The notes below the pieces were generated by a model. It was not told the DNA's origin, ran no database searches, and worked only from the letters and a program-made list of their open reading frames with translations. A stretch of DNA of 60,760 nucleotides from Treponema sp. Lineage in GTDB: Bacteria; Spirochaetota; Spirochaetia; Treponematales; Breznakiellaceae. Positions 7,314-16,896 of the stretch are shown in pieces. A program made the position numbers and the translations under genes. The stretch is taken from contig JAAYUZ010000117.1 in NCBI GenBank assembly GCA_012517385.1, positions 1 to 60,760 on the forward strand, written 5' to 3'. Each line of letters starts with the position of its first letter. Positions within the stretch are counted from its first letter, which is position 1.

Positions 7314-9685
7314 ATGGAATATAAATGTCCAATGAACTGTGAGGGGGCAAAGACGTATAGCAAACCGGGTAAGTGCCCGAAATGCGGTATGACGCTGGTA
7401 CCTATCTCGGAAGGCGAAAAGAAAGAAGGCGAGCCCGATCATCATGATCATGGCCATACTCACCACGGTGGCGGTCATGAAGCTTTAAAAACCGAAGATG
7501 GAGGAAATAATCATGAATATGCCTCCGGAATGAACTACCCCGGCACCGCTGGAACGCTTTGTATCTGCGGTACCGAAGGTTGCGACGGGTCCTGCCGGAC
7601 CAATTGCCAATGCACGTTTCAGGAACAGAACCTGATAAGGCCCGCGTCTCAGGACAGGTATATATGCTCCATGCGTTGCGAGGGAGAGAAGACATATCCT
7701 TCACCGGGAGACTGTCCTGTTTGCGGTATGCATCTAGTGAAGGTTGTGGAATTTGGAACCTCAAGCGATACAGACAAGGATGAGGATGTCCAAGCTTACG
7801 AGCCATGCGCAGAAAATTTATTTTTTCCGCATTGTTTTCGTTCCCTGTTCTGGTGCTTTCCATGGGAGAGCTCGTTCCTGGACTCAAGGAACTGCTTGCC
7901 GAGCTTCTTCCTATAAAGACGAACCTTTTTATTCAGTTCATTCTTTCCATCCCGGTGGTTTTCTTTTTTGGTTCTTTTATTTTCTCGAAGGGCGTGAAGA
8001 GTGTTGTAAAGCGGAAACTCAATATGTTCACGCTCCTATCGCTAGGCACAAGCATTGCCTGGGGATTTAGCGTCGTCGCCCTGTTCCTGCCGCAGATTTT
8101 CCCGGCATCGCTTAAGATGAGCAATGGTCTTGTCCCTATTTATTTCGAGGCAACGGTCGTTATTATTACCCTTGTCATTTTAGGGCAGATGCTTGAGCTA
8201 CTGGCCCATGCTAAAACTAATGGGGCAATCAAGGAACTGCTCAACCTCGTCCCGCCAACCGCCCTCGTGATCCGTTCCGGGAACGAGATGGTCGTTCCCC
8301 TTGCTGAAGTACGGGTTGGTGATCGTGTCCGGGTAAAACCAGGTGAAAAGGGGCCCGGTTCTGTTGTGACAGGAGGTACAATAAACCTGAATGGTAGTTT
8401 CATAATGATTGCCCGAAAGATCGGTGGTGATACCTTGCTCGCCCGGATTATTGATATGGTTAACGAAGCGTCGCGGTCTAAGGCCCCAATCTAGCGTTTA
8501 GCGGACACCGTGGCTGCATACTTTGTGCAGGTGGTTATACTCGTTTCTCTGGCGACTCTTCTGATATGGGGAATCGGATTTTCAAAATGGGACCATGGCA
8601 TCGTGAATGCTATTGCGGTTCTTATAATCGCATGTCCCTGTGCTCTCGGTTTAGCGACACCGGTCTCCATTATGGTAGGTACTGGCAAGGGCGCAAAGTC
8701 GGGTATCCTTATCAAGAACGCCAAAGCGATCGAGCAAATGCGAAGGGTCGATACCCTCCTCGTAGATAAGACGGGTACACTTACGGTTGGGAAACCGAAA
8801 GTAACAGTCCTTAGGGGAAACGGTTCTTACTCTGATGATGACGTGTTGCGTCTAGCTGCATCAGTCGATGCTTTCAGTGAGCATCCCCTCGCGGCAGCAA
8901 TCGTAACGGCTGCGAAGGATAAGGGACTTCCCCTTTCAGATGCAAGCGATTTTGTTTCAATCACAGGGATGGGTGTTAAGGCTCGCTTAAATGGACATGA
9001 AGTAGCGGTCGGTAATGCAAAGCTTTTGCGCGAACTCGGCGGGAAAGCTCCATATGATGAAGAATATGTCCGCAAATTGCAGGATGCAGGAAATACGGTT
9101 ATGTTTGTGTTGGATGACTGCCATATTGCAGGTTATATTGGTGTTGCAGATCCCATAAAGGATACCACAAAGGATGCAGTGCGGCTGCTTCATGAGCGAA
9201 AGGTTCGGATTGTGATGCTCACCGGCGATAACCCGGTTACCGCTAAGGCTGTGGCGAAGACTTTGGGCTTGGATGATTTTAAGGCTGAATGTATGCCTGA
9301 AGATAAGTATTCTGAAGTTAAACGACGTCAGTCATCTGGGGCCTTTGTTGCAATGGCGGGGGACGGTATCAACGATGCTCCAGCCCTTGCACAAGCCGAT
9401 GTAGGAATTGCCATGGGAACCGGAACAGATGTGGCAATGGAGAGTGCAGATATCACTTTAGTGAAGGGTGATCTCAATAGTATTGCTCATGCCAAAGTTT
9501 TGAGCGTACTGGTAATGCGGAATATAAAAGAAAACCTCTTTTTCGCTTTTGCTTATAACGCAATAGGTATTCCCATAGCCGCTCTGGGTTTATTAAATCC
9601 TATCTTTGCCGGTTTAGCGATGGCCCTAAGTTCCGTATCTGTTCTAGGCAATGCCCTCCGTGTGAAAAGCATCAAACTAAGCTAA
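7314..9685 (+). pseudogene. CopA-type copper P-ATPase, three lesions
   Basis: The gene starts at 7314 behind TTGGAGGTG. The N-terminus holds two heavy-metal-binding Cys clusters (CPMNCEG...CPKCGM and CSMRCEG...CPVCGM) and a His-rich linker. Near 7790-7805 the frame shifts; the membrane part resumes as MRRKFIFSALFSFPVLV. At about 8340-8352 roughly 35 codons are missing, including the DxSxxTGE actuator motif; flanking GEK/EK codons suggest deletion between short repeats. At 8492-8494 a TAG replaces the expected Gln (API-stop-RLADTVAAYFV). The rest is intact: CPCALGLATP, DKTGTLT, EHPLAAAI and GDGINDAP. A working pump cannot be made. The first frame (7314-7916) could still yield a soluble Cys/His-rich peptide. 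A terminator follows. Confidence 0.9.
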
Positions 9686-9752
9686 GCCTAATCTGTGATG
9701 AATCTGTCTTGAGTTACATGCGTAACGCATGTCAGGAATCGCAATTAAACCG

Positions 9753-9780
9753 AAAGCACCGAACCAAGTTCGGTGCTTTG
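9753..9780 (+). terminator. Terminator after the P-ATPase pseudogene
   Basis: Stem AAAGCACCGAAC / GTTCGGTGCTTT with a short loop, then GTTT. A separate perfect small palindrome (ACATGCG-taa-CGCATGT) lies at 9716-9732. The remaining bases up to 9913 show nothing else. Confidence 0.75.
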
Positions 9781-9913
9781 TTTACTCTATTAGCTATTAA
9801 GATTTTCTGCAAATCTGGATAAAAATAATCAAAGCATGTGCTTTACTGTTGGGGGTATGCTCCCTGTTTTATATTTGTCTGTGACTAGTTCGAGTATAGC
9901 TCATTACGACAAT

Positions 9914-10375
9914 TTAATTCACAAGGGATGCCCCGTAGCCCAGGTCCTTAATTCGGGAGATTAAAGCCTGGGACTGGATGCTGCTCTGGGTTTGAATTGC
10001 TACCTGGTTCTGGGTTTCCCAGGATAGTTCAACAACCCCAGGCAGCGACTTTAGGGTGCTGTAGATCTTTTGTCTGCAGTTTTCGCAATGGATGCCTTCT
10101 ATAACAAGTTGTACGTTTTGTATGTCCTTGGGATCGAGATATTCGATTTCTAAAGATACCATGCTGTATTCGGACATATAGGGGGAAAAATCTGTCATGG
10201 GATCTGCGTTTGCCCCCGTTATGGCAGTATGGGAAGATTCAGTGATGGAATTCTTGCCCGGCAGATTGCAGCAATCCGGTCTGCCGCCAATACCAAAAGT
10301 CTGTTCATTTTTTTCTGCCAGACGATTCATCCAGGCAGAAAAACTTAGGTGCAAGGATTGTAAAGGATTTTTCAT
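9914..10375 (-). CDS. Small protein with C-terminal HMA metal-binding domain
   Basis: A 153-residue protein. The start at 10375 follows a strong AGGAGG site; an upstream in-frame ATG at 10405 has none. The first 80 residues are not recognised and contain a CC pair (35-36). The C-terminus (about 86-153) is a heavy-metal-associated domain with GIHCENC (Cys97, Cys100) in place of the usual GMxCxxC. No signal peptide is seen, so a cytoplasmic metal chaperone or sensor is likely. It is preceded by site 2 of the shared 19-bp motif and lies downstream of the two-component genes but has its own promoter region. Confidence 0.75.
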   Translation of the reverse strand: MKNPLQSLHLSFSAWMNRLAEKNEQTFGIGGRPDCCNLPGKNSITESSHTAITGANADPMTDFSPYMSEYSMVSLEIEYLDPKDIQNVQLVIEGIHCENCRQKIYSTLKSLPGVVELSWETQNQVAIQTQSSIQSQALISRIKDLGYGASLVN

Positions 10376-10445
10376 AGGATCCTCCTGTATAATAAAAGTA
10401 ACCAAGTGCGCCGGGTTAAGGTGTAATAAAACTTTACATTAGAAA

Positions 10446-10464
10446 TGTGTAGGAACTATGAATG
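10446..10464 (-). promoter_or_regulatory. Shared 19-bp metal-regulon motif, site 2
   Basis: TGTGTAGGAACTATGAATG matches site 3 at 15 of 19 positions. The distal flank GATGCTTTATGCATGAA resembles the flank of site 1. Toward the gene a TAATGT -10-like box follows. Confidence 0.65.
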
Positions 10465-10518
10465 TTGGATGCTTTATGCATGAAGATTTACAAATAAATT
10501 GTGGTGAATGTTTCTTTT

Positions 10519-11232
10519 TCAGTTTTGTTCTAAAAAGCGATAGCCTACGCCCCTGACGGTACCGATATACCGGGGTGTATTTCCATCATCTCCCAGAGCC
10601 TTCCTCAGGTTCTTTATATGGGCATCGATGGTTCGATCATATCCTTCAAAGGTGCTTCCAATGGCAGCTTCAAGCAATTCTGCTCGGGTAAAGACCCTCC
10701 CAGGTGCTTTTATCAGCACTTCCAGAATATCAAACTGCACCTTGGTAAGTTCAACAGGTGTGCCATGTAGGTATGCAGTACGTTTATCGCAGTTCACCAC
10801 CACATCACCGCACCGATATTCATTGCCGAGTTTCATCTCCACATTCTGGGGCGATTCCCGTGCGGTGCGGCGCAGAACCGCCTTAACACGGGCAACCAGC
10901 TCCCGGGGACTGAAGGGTTTTACAACATAATCATCAGCTCCGAGCTCCAGACCGACAACCCGATCTACCTCATCAAGTCGGGCGGTAAGAAAAATGATCG
11001 GAATATCCGATGTTTTTCTCATCCTTCGGGCAAGTTCCAATCCATCCATTCCTGGCATATTGATGTCGAGAATGGCACAATCGGGAGCTTCGTTTCGGAA
11101 TAGCTCAAAGCCCTGGACCCCATCTGATGCAGTAAGCACCGTGTATTCCGCTGTTTCAAGATAAGCTTTTACGAGCTGGAGGATTTTTGGTTCGTCATCC
11201 GCCAGGAGAATTTTTATACCCATGGTTTTCAT
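10519..11232 (-). CDS. OmpR/PhoB-family response regulator (copper-type)
   Basis: A 237-residue regulator. The receiver domain (6-120) has acidic pocket D12-D13, phospho-acceptor D56 (AILDINMPG), T-containing FLTA and K in VVKPFSP. A winged-helix DNA-binding domain (about 140-235) ends with the RTIDAHIKNLRKALG...VRGVGYRF signature. It is paired with the histidine kinase just upstream (gap of 72 bases). The ATG has a GAGGGG site about 11 bases away. Placed inside the metal island, it is the best candidate to bind the 19-bp motif found before three neighbouring genes; that link is inference. Confidence 0.92.
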   Translation of the reverse strand: MKTMGIKILLADDEPKILQLVKAYLETAEYTVLTASDGVQGFELFRNEAPDCAILDINMPGMDGLELARRMRKTSDIPIIFLTARLDEVDRVVGLELGADDYVVKPFSPRELVARVKAVLRRTARESPQNVEMKLGNEYRCGDVVVNCDKRTAYLHGTPVELTKVQFDILEVLIKAPGRVFTRAELLEAAIGSTFEGYDRTIDAHIKNLRKALGDDGNTPRYIGTVRGVGYRFLEQN

Positions 11233-11304
11233 AGTATAGGTTTCCCCTCTGTATCATACTTAATTATATAACGGAAAATACTGTTAGTATCTCCCGGTGC
11301 GCTT

Positions 11305-12735
11305 CTATGAAATATGGCGGGGGAGGAGGATTATAAATCGAGCCCCGCCCAGGTCCGAGTGTTCTACCTGAATGCTGCCTCCGTGAGCTTTAATTATTTC
11401 TGACGTAATTGCCAGACCAAGACCCCTTCCTCCTGAGTTGGTAGAACGGGATTTATCCAGACGGTAGAACCGTTCAAAAATGTGAACCCTTTCTTCCGGG
11501 GGGATCCCCGGACCCGAATCATCGACATATATGGACATCATTGTTCCAGGTCCCTGTGCTACCCCGACACGGATGACACCGCCCTCCGGGGTATAGGCAA
11601 GGGCATTCGATAGGAGGTTGTACAGTACTTCCTCTATGCGAAGATAGTCCCCCCGGACAAGGGCAGTAGCAGCTGCTTCCATTTCTACCCTGAGGTCGAT
11701 TTTTTTCTTTGCGGCCTGCGGTTTAAATAAACCAATAGCCCTCAATGTAACTTCCTTTAAATCCACCCCTTCGGGCGATAAATGCAACTCCCCCGATTCG
11801 ATGATCTGAAGCTCCCGAAGCGTATCGATCAGTTTGGAAAGCCGCTTTGTTTCTTCGTATACCGATGCTAAGGTTTTATCATCCCGGGGAAATACCCCAT
11901 CTATCATGCCTTCCACAATTCCCTGGATTAGTGTTACCGGTGTTCTCAACTCATGGGCAGAATCGGCAATAACTTGTTTTTTTGCGGCCTCAAGCTTCTT
12001 GAGCTCAGTAACCATGTCATTAAAGGATGCCGAGAGGTCTGCAATCTCGTCTTTGCCGACCACCGGAACCGGTTCAGCCAGTTTTCCCCTCGCTACACTT
12101 CTGGCTGCCTTAGCTAATACCATGAGGGGGTGGGTGATACGGGATGCAAAGAAAAGACCGGCGAAGAGTGCGATGAGTGCCGCAACTGCGGTTGACCATG
12201 CAATGCCTTCCGTTACTGAGCGAAGATATTGTTCATCCATACCGGTGAGGGATGAATCTATCATGGAACCGACAAGGACCGTGCCGATTTTCCCGAAATT
12301 GCTGTAAACTGGGACTCCATGCTGTAAATGCCGCTCAGGATGAATAGTACCTATCAGGGGCTTTGCGGTATCCGCGACAATAAGGCCCCGGATGTCTGCC
12401 ACTACAACGCGATCTTCCAGGAGGGATCGTAATGTGGAGGCGGGAGTAGTGATGAGGGACGTCCAGTGGTTTTCTCCATATATTTTTGAATCGATTGTGG
12501 CGGACAAGAGTATAGGCAGGTCGATCAGGAATTCCTGCACCTTATTCCAATTTCCACTCGCGGTATAGTACTCGGAAAGAATAGACGCATAGGCATTTGC
12601 CTTTTGTGCATCTCCATAAAATACAAAAGAACGGAACAACTGTTCCGTAGAGCGCCGTACCAGAATCAATGAAGTAACGGAAGCCATGGCGATAGTTACA
12701 AAAAAAAGGAGAAATAATCGGTATCTCAGCTTCAA
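11305..12735 (-). CDS. Sensor histidine kinase of the metal island
   Basis: A 476-residue kinase starting with TTG at 12735, supported by AAGGAG 7 bases upstream. A first membrane helix (about 7-27), a periplasmic sensor of roughly 150 residues and a second helix (about 182-202) come first. A HAMP domain follows, then HisKA with H261 in SAHELRTPVT. The HATPase part shows NLLSNALAYTPEGG, DDSGPGIPPEE and GGRGLGLAI. No obvious Met- or Cys-rich metal site stands out in the sensor region, so the ligand is unknown. It is co-oriented with the response regulator and the HMA-SafE-cupredoxin gene. Confidence 0.92.
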   Translation of the reverse strand: MKLRYRLFLLFFVTIAMASVTSLILVRRSTEQLFRSFVFYGDAQKANAYASILSEYYTASGNWNKVQEFLIDLPILLSATIDSKIYGENHWTSLITTPASTLRSLLEDRVVVADIRGLIVADTAKPLIGTIHPERHLQHGVPVYSNFGKIGTVLVGSMIDSSLTGMDEQYLRSVTEGIAWSTAVAALIALFAGLFFASRITHPLMVLAKAARSVARGKLAEPVPVVGKDEIADLSASFNDMVTELKKLEAAKKQVIADSAHELRTPVTLIQGIVEGMIDGVFPRDDKTLASVYEETKRLSKLIDTLRELQIIESGELHLSPEGVDLKEVTLRAIGLFKPQAAKKKIDLRVEMEAAATALVRGDYLRIEEVLYNLLSNALAYTPEGGVIRVGVAQGPGTMMSIYVDDSGPGIPPEERVHIFERFYRLDKSRSTNSGGRGLGLAITSEIIKAHGGSIQVEHSDLGGARFIILLPRHIS

Positions 12736-12798
12736 AGAAGTACTCCTTACCCTGTCTATTATACATTGGAATATGCCTTGAAGTAACCTGTTTTTCTA

Positions 12799-14715
12799 TC
12801 AATAGGTTGAATACGATGACCCTCCGCAACAGGATCCCCCTCCAGAGGCCCGGTAATTCTCAATCTCTGTACGTATCTTCTCGATATTGATCTTCGAAAG
12901 GTCATCCACCACCTTCACATATCCGTGGAGCATCCCCATCCAGCACTGGAAGGTAAAATCTTCATTTATAAGAATCGGGGGTGTTTCAAGCTGCCCCTTC
13001 GATAAATCGAGGGTCCCCCGGAGTTCAGGGAATACTACCGGTGAGTTGCAGGAAGAGATTGCCTCAGGGTTAAATTTGATGACCCCCTGCATTCCCTTCT
13101 GGAGCACAACGGCAGCGGGGAAATAGCCAGCGTCATTCACGGTGATCGTGATATATTGAATACCGTCCTTGATAACTGGCATGCCTATGGTTTCTGCAGG
13201 TACCTTACCACCAAGGAAATCGGGATTGTTGGTGCTGGAACAGCAGGATGGACTGCCGTTGTCAGGGCTGATGAGTTGATCCAGGGGTTCGGTGGCCGCA
13301 TTCGAGGTCGATGTTATAAGGGAAAGGTCATCCACTACAGTAATTCTGCTCCGGATCATACCCATCCAGCAGCTGTAGGGGATGACTCCTGATTTTAAAG
13401 GAGTAAATTCGATGAGGTTGTCTCCAGGGACAAGGGTTTTTCGAATACGATAGGCCGGCACCTCGACCGGATTGTTGCAGCCATTCAGGTCTTCCTCCCT
13501 GACCCGGATTGTCCATTTTAGGGGAATGCCTGCCTGCACGGTGAAGGGGACGTAGTATCCTCCCTTAAATTCGGTAGTAATATACTGTGCGCCATTTTCT
13601 ACCCGGGCGGTAAGACTGCCGGATGGAAGGGCTTTTGAAATAAGCGGTTTCCCCGATGACTCCGCTTCTACAATGTTCTGGGACAGCGAGGGAATGGGGA
13701 TCTCAGGGAATGGAATCCCCGCCAGGGCTGCAGAGCGGGTAATGGTTACAAGGCCGAGAACCATGACCAGTACTGCGCTCGAGCGGACCATGGCGGGAAC
13801 TAATTTTCTCGGCAGCAGCGCTGCAGTAAAGCTGAATACCAGCAGGAGGGGAACCGTCCCTATTGAAAAAATAAACATCGAGATGGCCCCTGCGATTGCA
13901 CTTCCAGTACCGAGAGCATAGAGCTGCATGGTTTGAAGCGGTCCGCAGGGCATAAGACCATTAAGAATCCCTACGGCGAAAGGACCCCGGGAACGGAGTC
14001 GGGGTAAGGCTTTTTCAACTACCGATCGAAACCAGAGTGGTACCAGTTTTGGCAGCCATGCAGGAATCTTAAAGAGCCCAAGCATTCGCAGCCCCATAAA
14101 GATCATAAGTAAACCAGCCAAACCGGTGGTGACACCGCGAAGTCCCTGAGAAAAGCTAAATACCGACCCAAGGGCTCCTACAATACCGCCGATTATGGTG
14201 TATGAGATGACCCGTCCACTATTATACAGGAGTCCAGGCGCAAAAAGGGTCAAGGTACCGTTGCGATCTGTAGTATTTTTTCCATCTTCTATGTGGATGC
14301 TCTGGGAAAGGGCGATTCCGCCGCACATGGCCACGCAATGGATCGAAGTCAAGATACCTACTATAAAGAGCATCAGGTAACTGAGGGAGGAATCGATCTG
14401 GGGTAATGTGTTGAAAACACCTGATGCACTTGCAAAAAGGTATATCCCCGCAAGGACTATACCAACACCAAGGGAAATCAGGGTCTGGCCGTTCCCGCTC
14501 CCCCTACGGATGCTGTATCCAGCCTTCTCTAAGTTCTCCTTTATCGTATCAACATTGAGCAGTCTTGCATCATATGCAATAGTAACTCTGCCTCCGCGGA
14601 GTTGTGCCTGGACTGATGTAACCCCTTCCAGCGCTGAAACTATGGTTTCTATCTTTTTTTCACAAGCCTGACAAGACATTCCATCTACATACAGGGTTAT
14701 CTGTGTTATGCCCAT
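12799..14715 (-). CDS. HMA - SafE-like membrane - double cupredoxin fusion protein
   Basis: A 638-residue protein starting at 14715, with GGAGG 9 bases upstream; the ATG at 14724 overlaps that site. Residues 1-70 are an HMA domain (DGMSCQAC, Cys15 and Cys18). Residues about 80-335 form a six-to-eight helix SafE/UreH-like transporter unit with the family motifs HCVAMCGG and NGLMPCGPLQTMQ. Residues about 360-470 and 510-615 are two cupredoxin-like domains; each has a first Cys (GCNNPV, SSCNSPV) and a C-terminal CWMGM copper-site motif. The tail has GGGSCCGG. Family knowledge suggests copper handling across the inner membrane with delivery to or from the periplasmic cupredoxins. It has site 3 of the shared motif upstream and lies 63 bases before the kinase. 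Confidence 0.85.
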   Translation of the reverse strand: MGITQITLYVDGMSCQACEKKIETIVSALEGVTSVQAQLRGGRVTIAYDARLLNVDTIKENLEKAGYSIRRGSGNGQTLISLGVGIVLAGIYLFASASGVFNTLPQIDSSLSYLMLFIVGILTSIHCVAMCGGIALSQSIHIEDGKNTTDRNGTLTLFAPGLLYNSGRVISYTIIGGIVGALGSVFSFSQGLRGVTTGLAGLLMIFMGLRMLGLFKIPAWLPKLVPLWFRSVVEKALPRLRSRGPFAVGILNGLMPCGPLQTMQLYALGTGSAIAGAISMFIFSIGTVPLLLVFSFTAALLPRKLVPAMVRSSAVLVMVLGLVTITRSAALAGIPFPEIPIPSLSQNIVEAESSGKPLISKALPSGSLTARVENGAQYITTEFKGGYYVPFTVQAGIPLKWTIRVREEDLNGCNNPVEVPAYRIRKTLVPGDNLIEFTPLKSGVIPYSCWMGMIRSRITVVDDLSLITSTSNAATEPLDQLISPDNGSPSCCSSTNNPDFLGGKVPAETIGMPVIKDGIQYITITVNDAGYFPAAVVLQKGMQGVIKFNPEAISSCNSPVVFPELRGTLDLSKGQLETPPILINEDFTFQCWMGMLHGYVKVVDDLSKINIEKIRTEIENYRASGGGSCCGGSSYSTY

Positions 14716-14768
14716 AGATATCATCCTCCAGATCGAAATCGCTCTTTCAGTGGACTATATAATGGAAA

Positions 14769-14787
14769 TGTGAAGCAATGATGAATG
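14769..14787 (-). promoter_or_regulatory. Shared 19-bp metal-regulon motif, site 3
   Basis: TGTGAAGCAATGATGAATG lies 53 bases before the HMA-SafE-cupredoxin start. Toward the gene a TATATAG -10-like box follows at the same relative place as at the other two sites. Confidence 0.7.
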
Positions 14788-14930
14788 GGATATGGAGATT
14801 GTGTAGAAGCGATCCAAGAGAAGGGGTTTGAGTGATTTTATTCATAAAATACTGTTTGCTTTACGGATTCAACTTTACTATATTTTTAATGATTGATAAA
14901 TATCAACCAATATGAAATGAGGAGTGTTTT

Positions 14931-15914
14931 ATGGAATATAGACGGCTTGGTTCCGCGGGTGTAAAGGTTTCGGCTCTTTCTCTTGGTTCCTGGGTAACCT
15001 ATGGGTCTCAGGTTGATGTGGATGCAGCGGCAGCTATGCTTAAGGCTGCCTATGACCAGGGTGTTAACTTTTTTGATAATGCCGAATCCTATGCGGGGGG
15101 CAAATCGGAGGAAATCATGGGGGCAGCCCTTAAAAAGCTGGGGATCCGCCGTGCAAGCTACCTGGTCAGTACCAAATTTTATTGGGGACTGAACGAGGGG
15201 CCCAATGAGAAAAATACCTTAAACCGAAAATACCTCATGCAGGCCATCGATGGCTCCCTGGCCCGTTTCGGTCTTGATTATGTGGATCTGGTTTTCTGTC
15301 ACCGGCCTGACCCGAATACCCCCATGGAAGAGGTCGTATGGGCAATGAACGATATGGTTGCATCCGGCAAGGCTTTGTACTGGGGTACCTCCGAATGGAG
15401 TGCCGAGGAAATCCGTCAGGCCTGGGAAATTGCGGATCGGCGTAACCTCAGAAAGCCCCAGATGGAACAGCCCCAGTATAACCTGCTGTTCCGCGACAGG
15501 GTAGAGAAGGAATACCAGCGGCTTTACAGTGATATTGGTCTTGGACTTACCACCTGGAGTCCCCTGGCTTCTGGAATCCTGTCCGGGAAATATGCTAAGG
15601 GGATTCCCGCTGGATCGCGGTTGTCTCTCCCCGGTTATGATTGGCTCAAGGACCGCTTCCCCCAGGAAGTCCTTAGTTCTGTCGCGGCTTTGGAACCAAT
15701 CGCCCGGGACCTGGGAGGAACCCCATCCCAGCTCGCCATAGCCTGGTGTCTCCGGAACCCCCATGTCAGCACCGTAATCACCGGGGCGAGCCGGCTTGAA
15801 CAGCTCCAGGAAAACATGAAGGCCCTGGAACTTCTTCCCAAGCTGACCCAGCAAATTCTGGAAGAAATTGACAAAGCCCTGGCCCCTGCCTTATCGTTAA
15901 TGGGAGGTAAATAG
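14931..15914 (+). CDS. Aldo/keto reductase, voltage-channel beta-subunit-like
   Basis: A 327-residue NADPH-dependent oxidoreductase of the aldo/keto reductase superfamily. The catalytic tetrad is present: D49 and Y54 in FFDNAESY, K82 in STKFYW and H124 in VFCHRPD. The [11 protein letters not shown] motif and the C-terminal [16 protein letters not shown] cofactor region place it near the Kv-beta/YghZ group. The natural substrate cannot be read from sequence. GAGGAG lies upstream of the ATG. It is followed 14 bases later by the WHy protein, so the two are probably co-transcribed. Confidence 0.9.
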   Translation: MEYRRLGSAGVKVSALSLGSWVTYGSQVDVDAAAAMLKAAYDQGVNFFDNAESYAGGKSEEIMGAALKKLGIRRASYLVSTKFYWGLNEGPNEKNTLNRKYLMQAIDGSLARFGLDYVDLVFCHRPDPNTPMEEVVWAMNDMVASGKALYWGTSEWSAEEIRQAWEIADRRNLRKPQMEQPQYNLLFRDRVEKEYQRLYSDIGLGLTTWSPLASGILSGKYAKGIPAGSRLSLPGYDWLKDRFPQEVLSSVAALEPIARDLGGTPSQLAIAWCLRNPHVSTVITGASRLEQLQENMKALELLPKLTQQILEEIDKALAPALSLMGGK

Positions 15915-15928
15915 TCAGGGAGTGTGCT

Positions 15929-16891
15929 ATGAAACGCAGAGTATTTTTCATATTGATGAGTATGATTGCCTTTGCAGCCATTGCTCAGTCCATTCCAAAA
16001 CCTACGGCTGAGCTGAGCAAATTCACCATCAAGGAAATTACTCTGCGGGATGTAACTTTTCAATTCGAACTGACGGTCAGTAATCCCTATCCTCTGGCAC
16101 TAAGTTTCTCTGGTATGACTCTGGACTTTTCGGTAGAAGGTTCAAAGGTTTTCAGTGCCGCTAACAAGGGCGGTTTCACTGTACCCGCTAAGGGTAAGAA
16201 ATCGAACACCTTTGATGTAAGACTTGCTTATGAGGATATCTACAAACTCGTTCAGAACTATAGCACAAAGGAATGGCTGAACACAGTTATCGATGGCTCT
16301 CTGACTATTCCACTGCCTAAAGTGCCAGGGGTTCCGGCTACGATAAGTTTTAACTATAAGTTAGAAAAGAAGATCCCTGCAATCAAACCGGAAGTAGCCA
16401 TAACCGATTTTACTGTTACACCCCCCAGTGCGGCTGAAGTATCAGCTGCACTCAAAAAGGCAGGAAAAAAGGTTGATCCTGAAAAAGCCCGGGGAGCTAT
16501 AGCAAATGTGTTAGCTGGCAAGAAGCCTGCAGCTCCGGTCATCGACCCAGCTGAACTGGACCTGCCGTTGCGTATAAAATTTACCATCAAGATTCGTAAT
16601 GACGCCCGATTTCCCATCAATTTTAATTCCCTGGGATATGAACTCTTTATCAATGACGAAAGTCTTGTCCTTGGGGATAGTAGTGCTATCAACCAGAAAG
16701 GGCAGGATATTCTTATTACGGTGACCAATACCTTTAGTTCCAAACGTCTCAGCACTCAAGTGAAGAGACTGTTTGCAGAAAAAAAAGGCAATTTCAGAGT
16801 TACCGGGAAGGCGAGCCTCAAGCTGCCCGATGATATCAGCAAACAACCCATTCCCTTAGGGTTTGATGAACGGGGCAGTTTTTCCTTTTAA
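15929..16891 (+). CDS. Exported LEA14/WHy-domain protein, two domains
   Basis: A 320-residue protein with an N-terminal signal peptide (MKRRVFFILMSMIAFAAIAQS). Two WHy (water stress and hypersensitive response) domains are visible. The first (about 25-145) contains FELTVSNPYPLALSFSGMTLDFSV. The second (about 155-315) contains FTIKIRNDARFPINFNSLGYELFINDESL. Family members bind hydrophobic or stress-related partners; the role in spirochaetes is not known. AGGGAGTG lies before the ATG. The next gene follows after 5 bases. Confidence 0.75.
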   Translation: MKRRVFFILMSMIAFAAIAQSIPKPTAELSKFTIKEITLRDVTFQFELTVSNPYPLALSFSGMTLDFSVEGSKVFSAANKGGFTVPAKGKKSNTFDVRLAYEDIYKLVQNYSTKEWLNTVIDGSLTIPLPKVPGVPATISFNYKLEKKIPAIKPEVAITDFTVTPPSAAEVSAALKKAGKKVDPEKARGAIANVLAGKKPAAPVIDPAELDLPLRIKFTIKIRNDARFPINFNSLGYELFINDESLVLGDSSAINQKGQDILITVTNTFSSKRLSTQVKRLFAEKKGNFRVTGKASLKLPDDISKQPIPLGFDERGSFSF

Positions 16892-16896
16892 TAACA

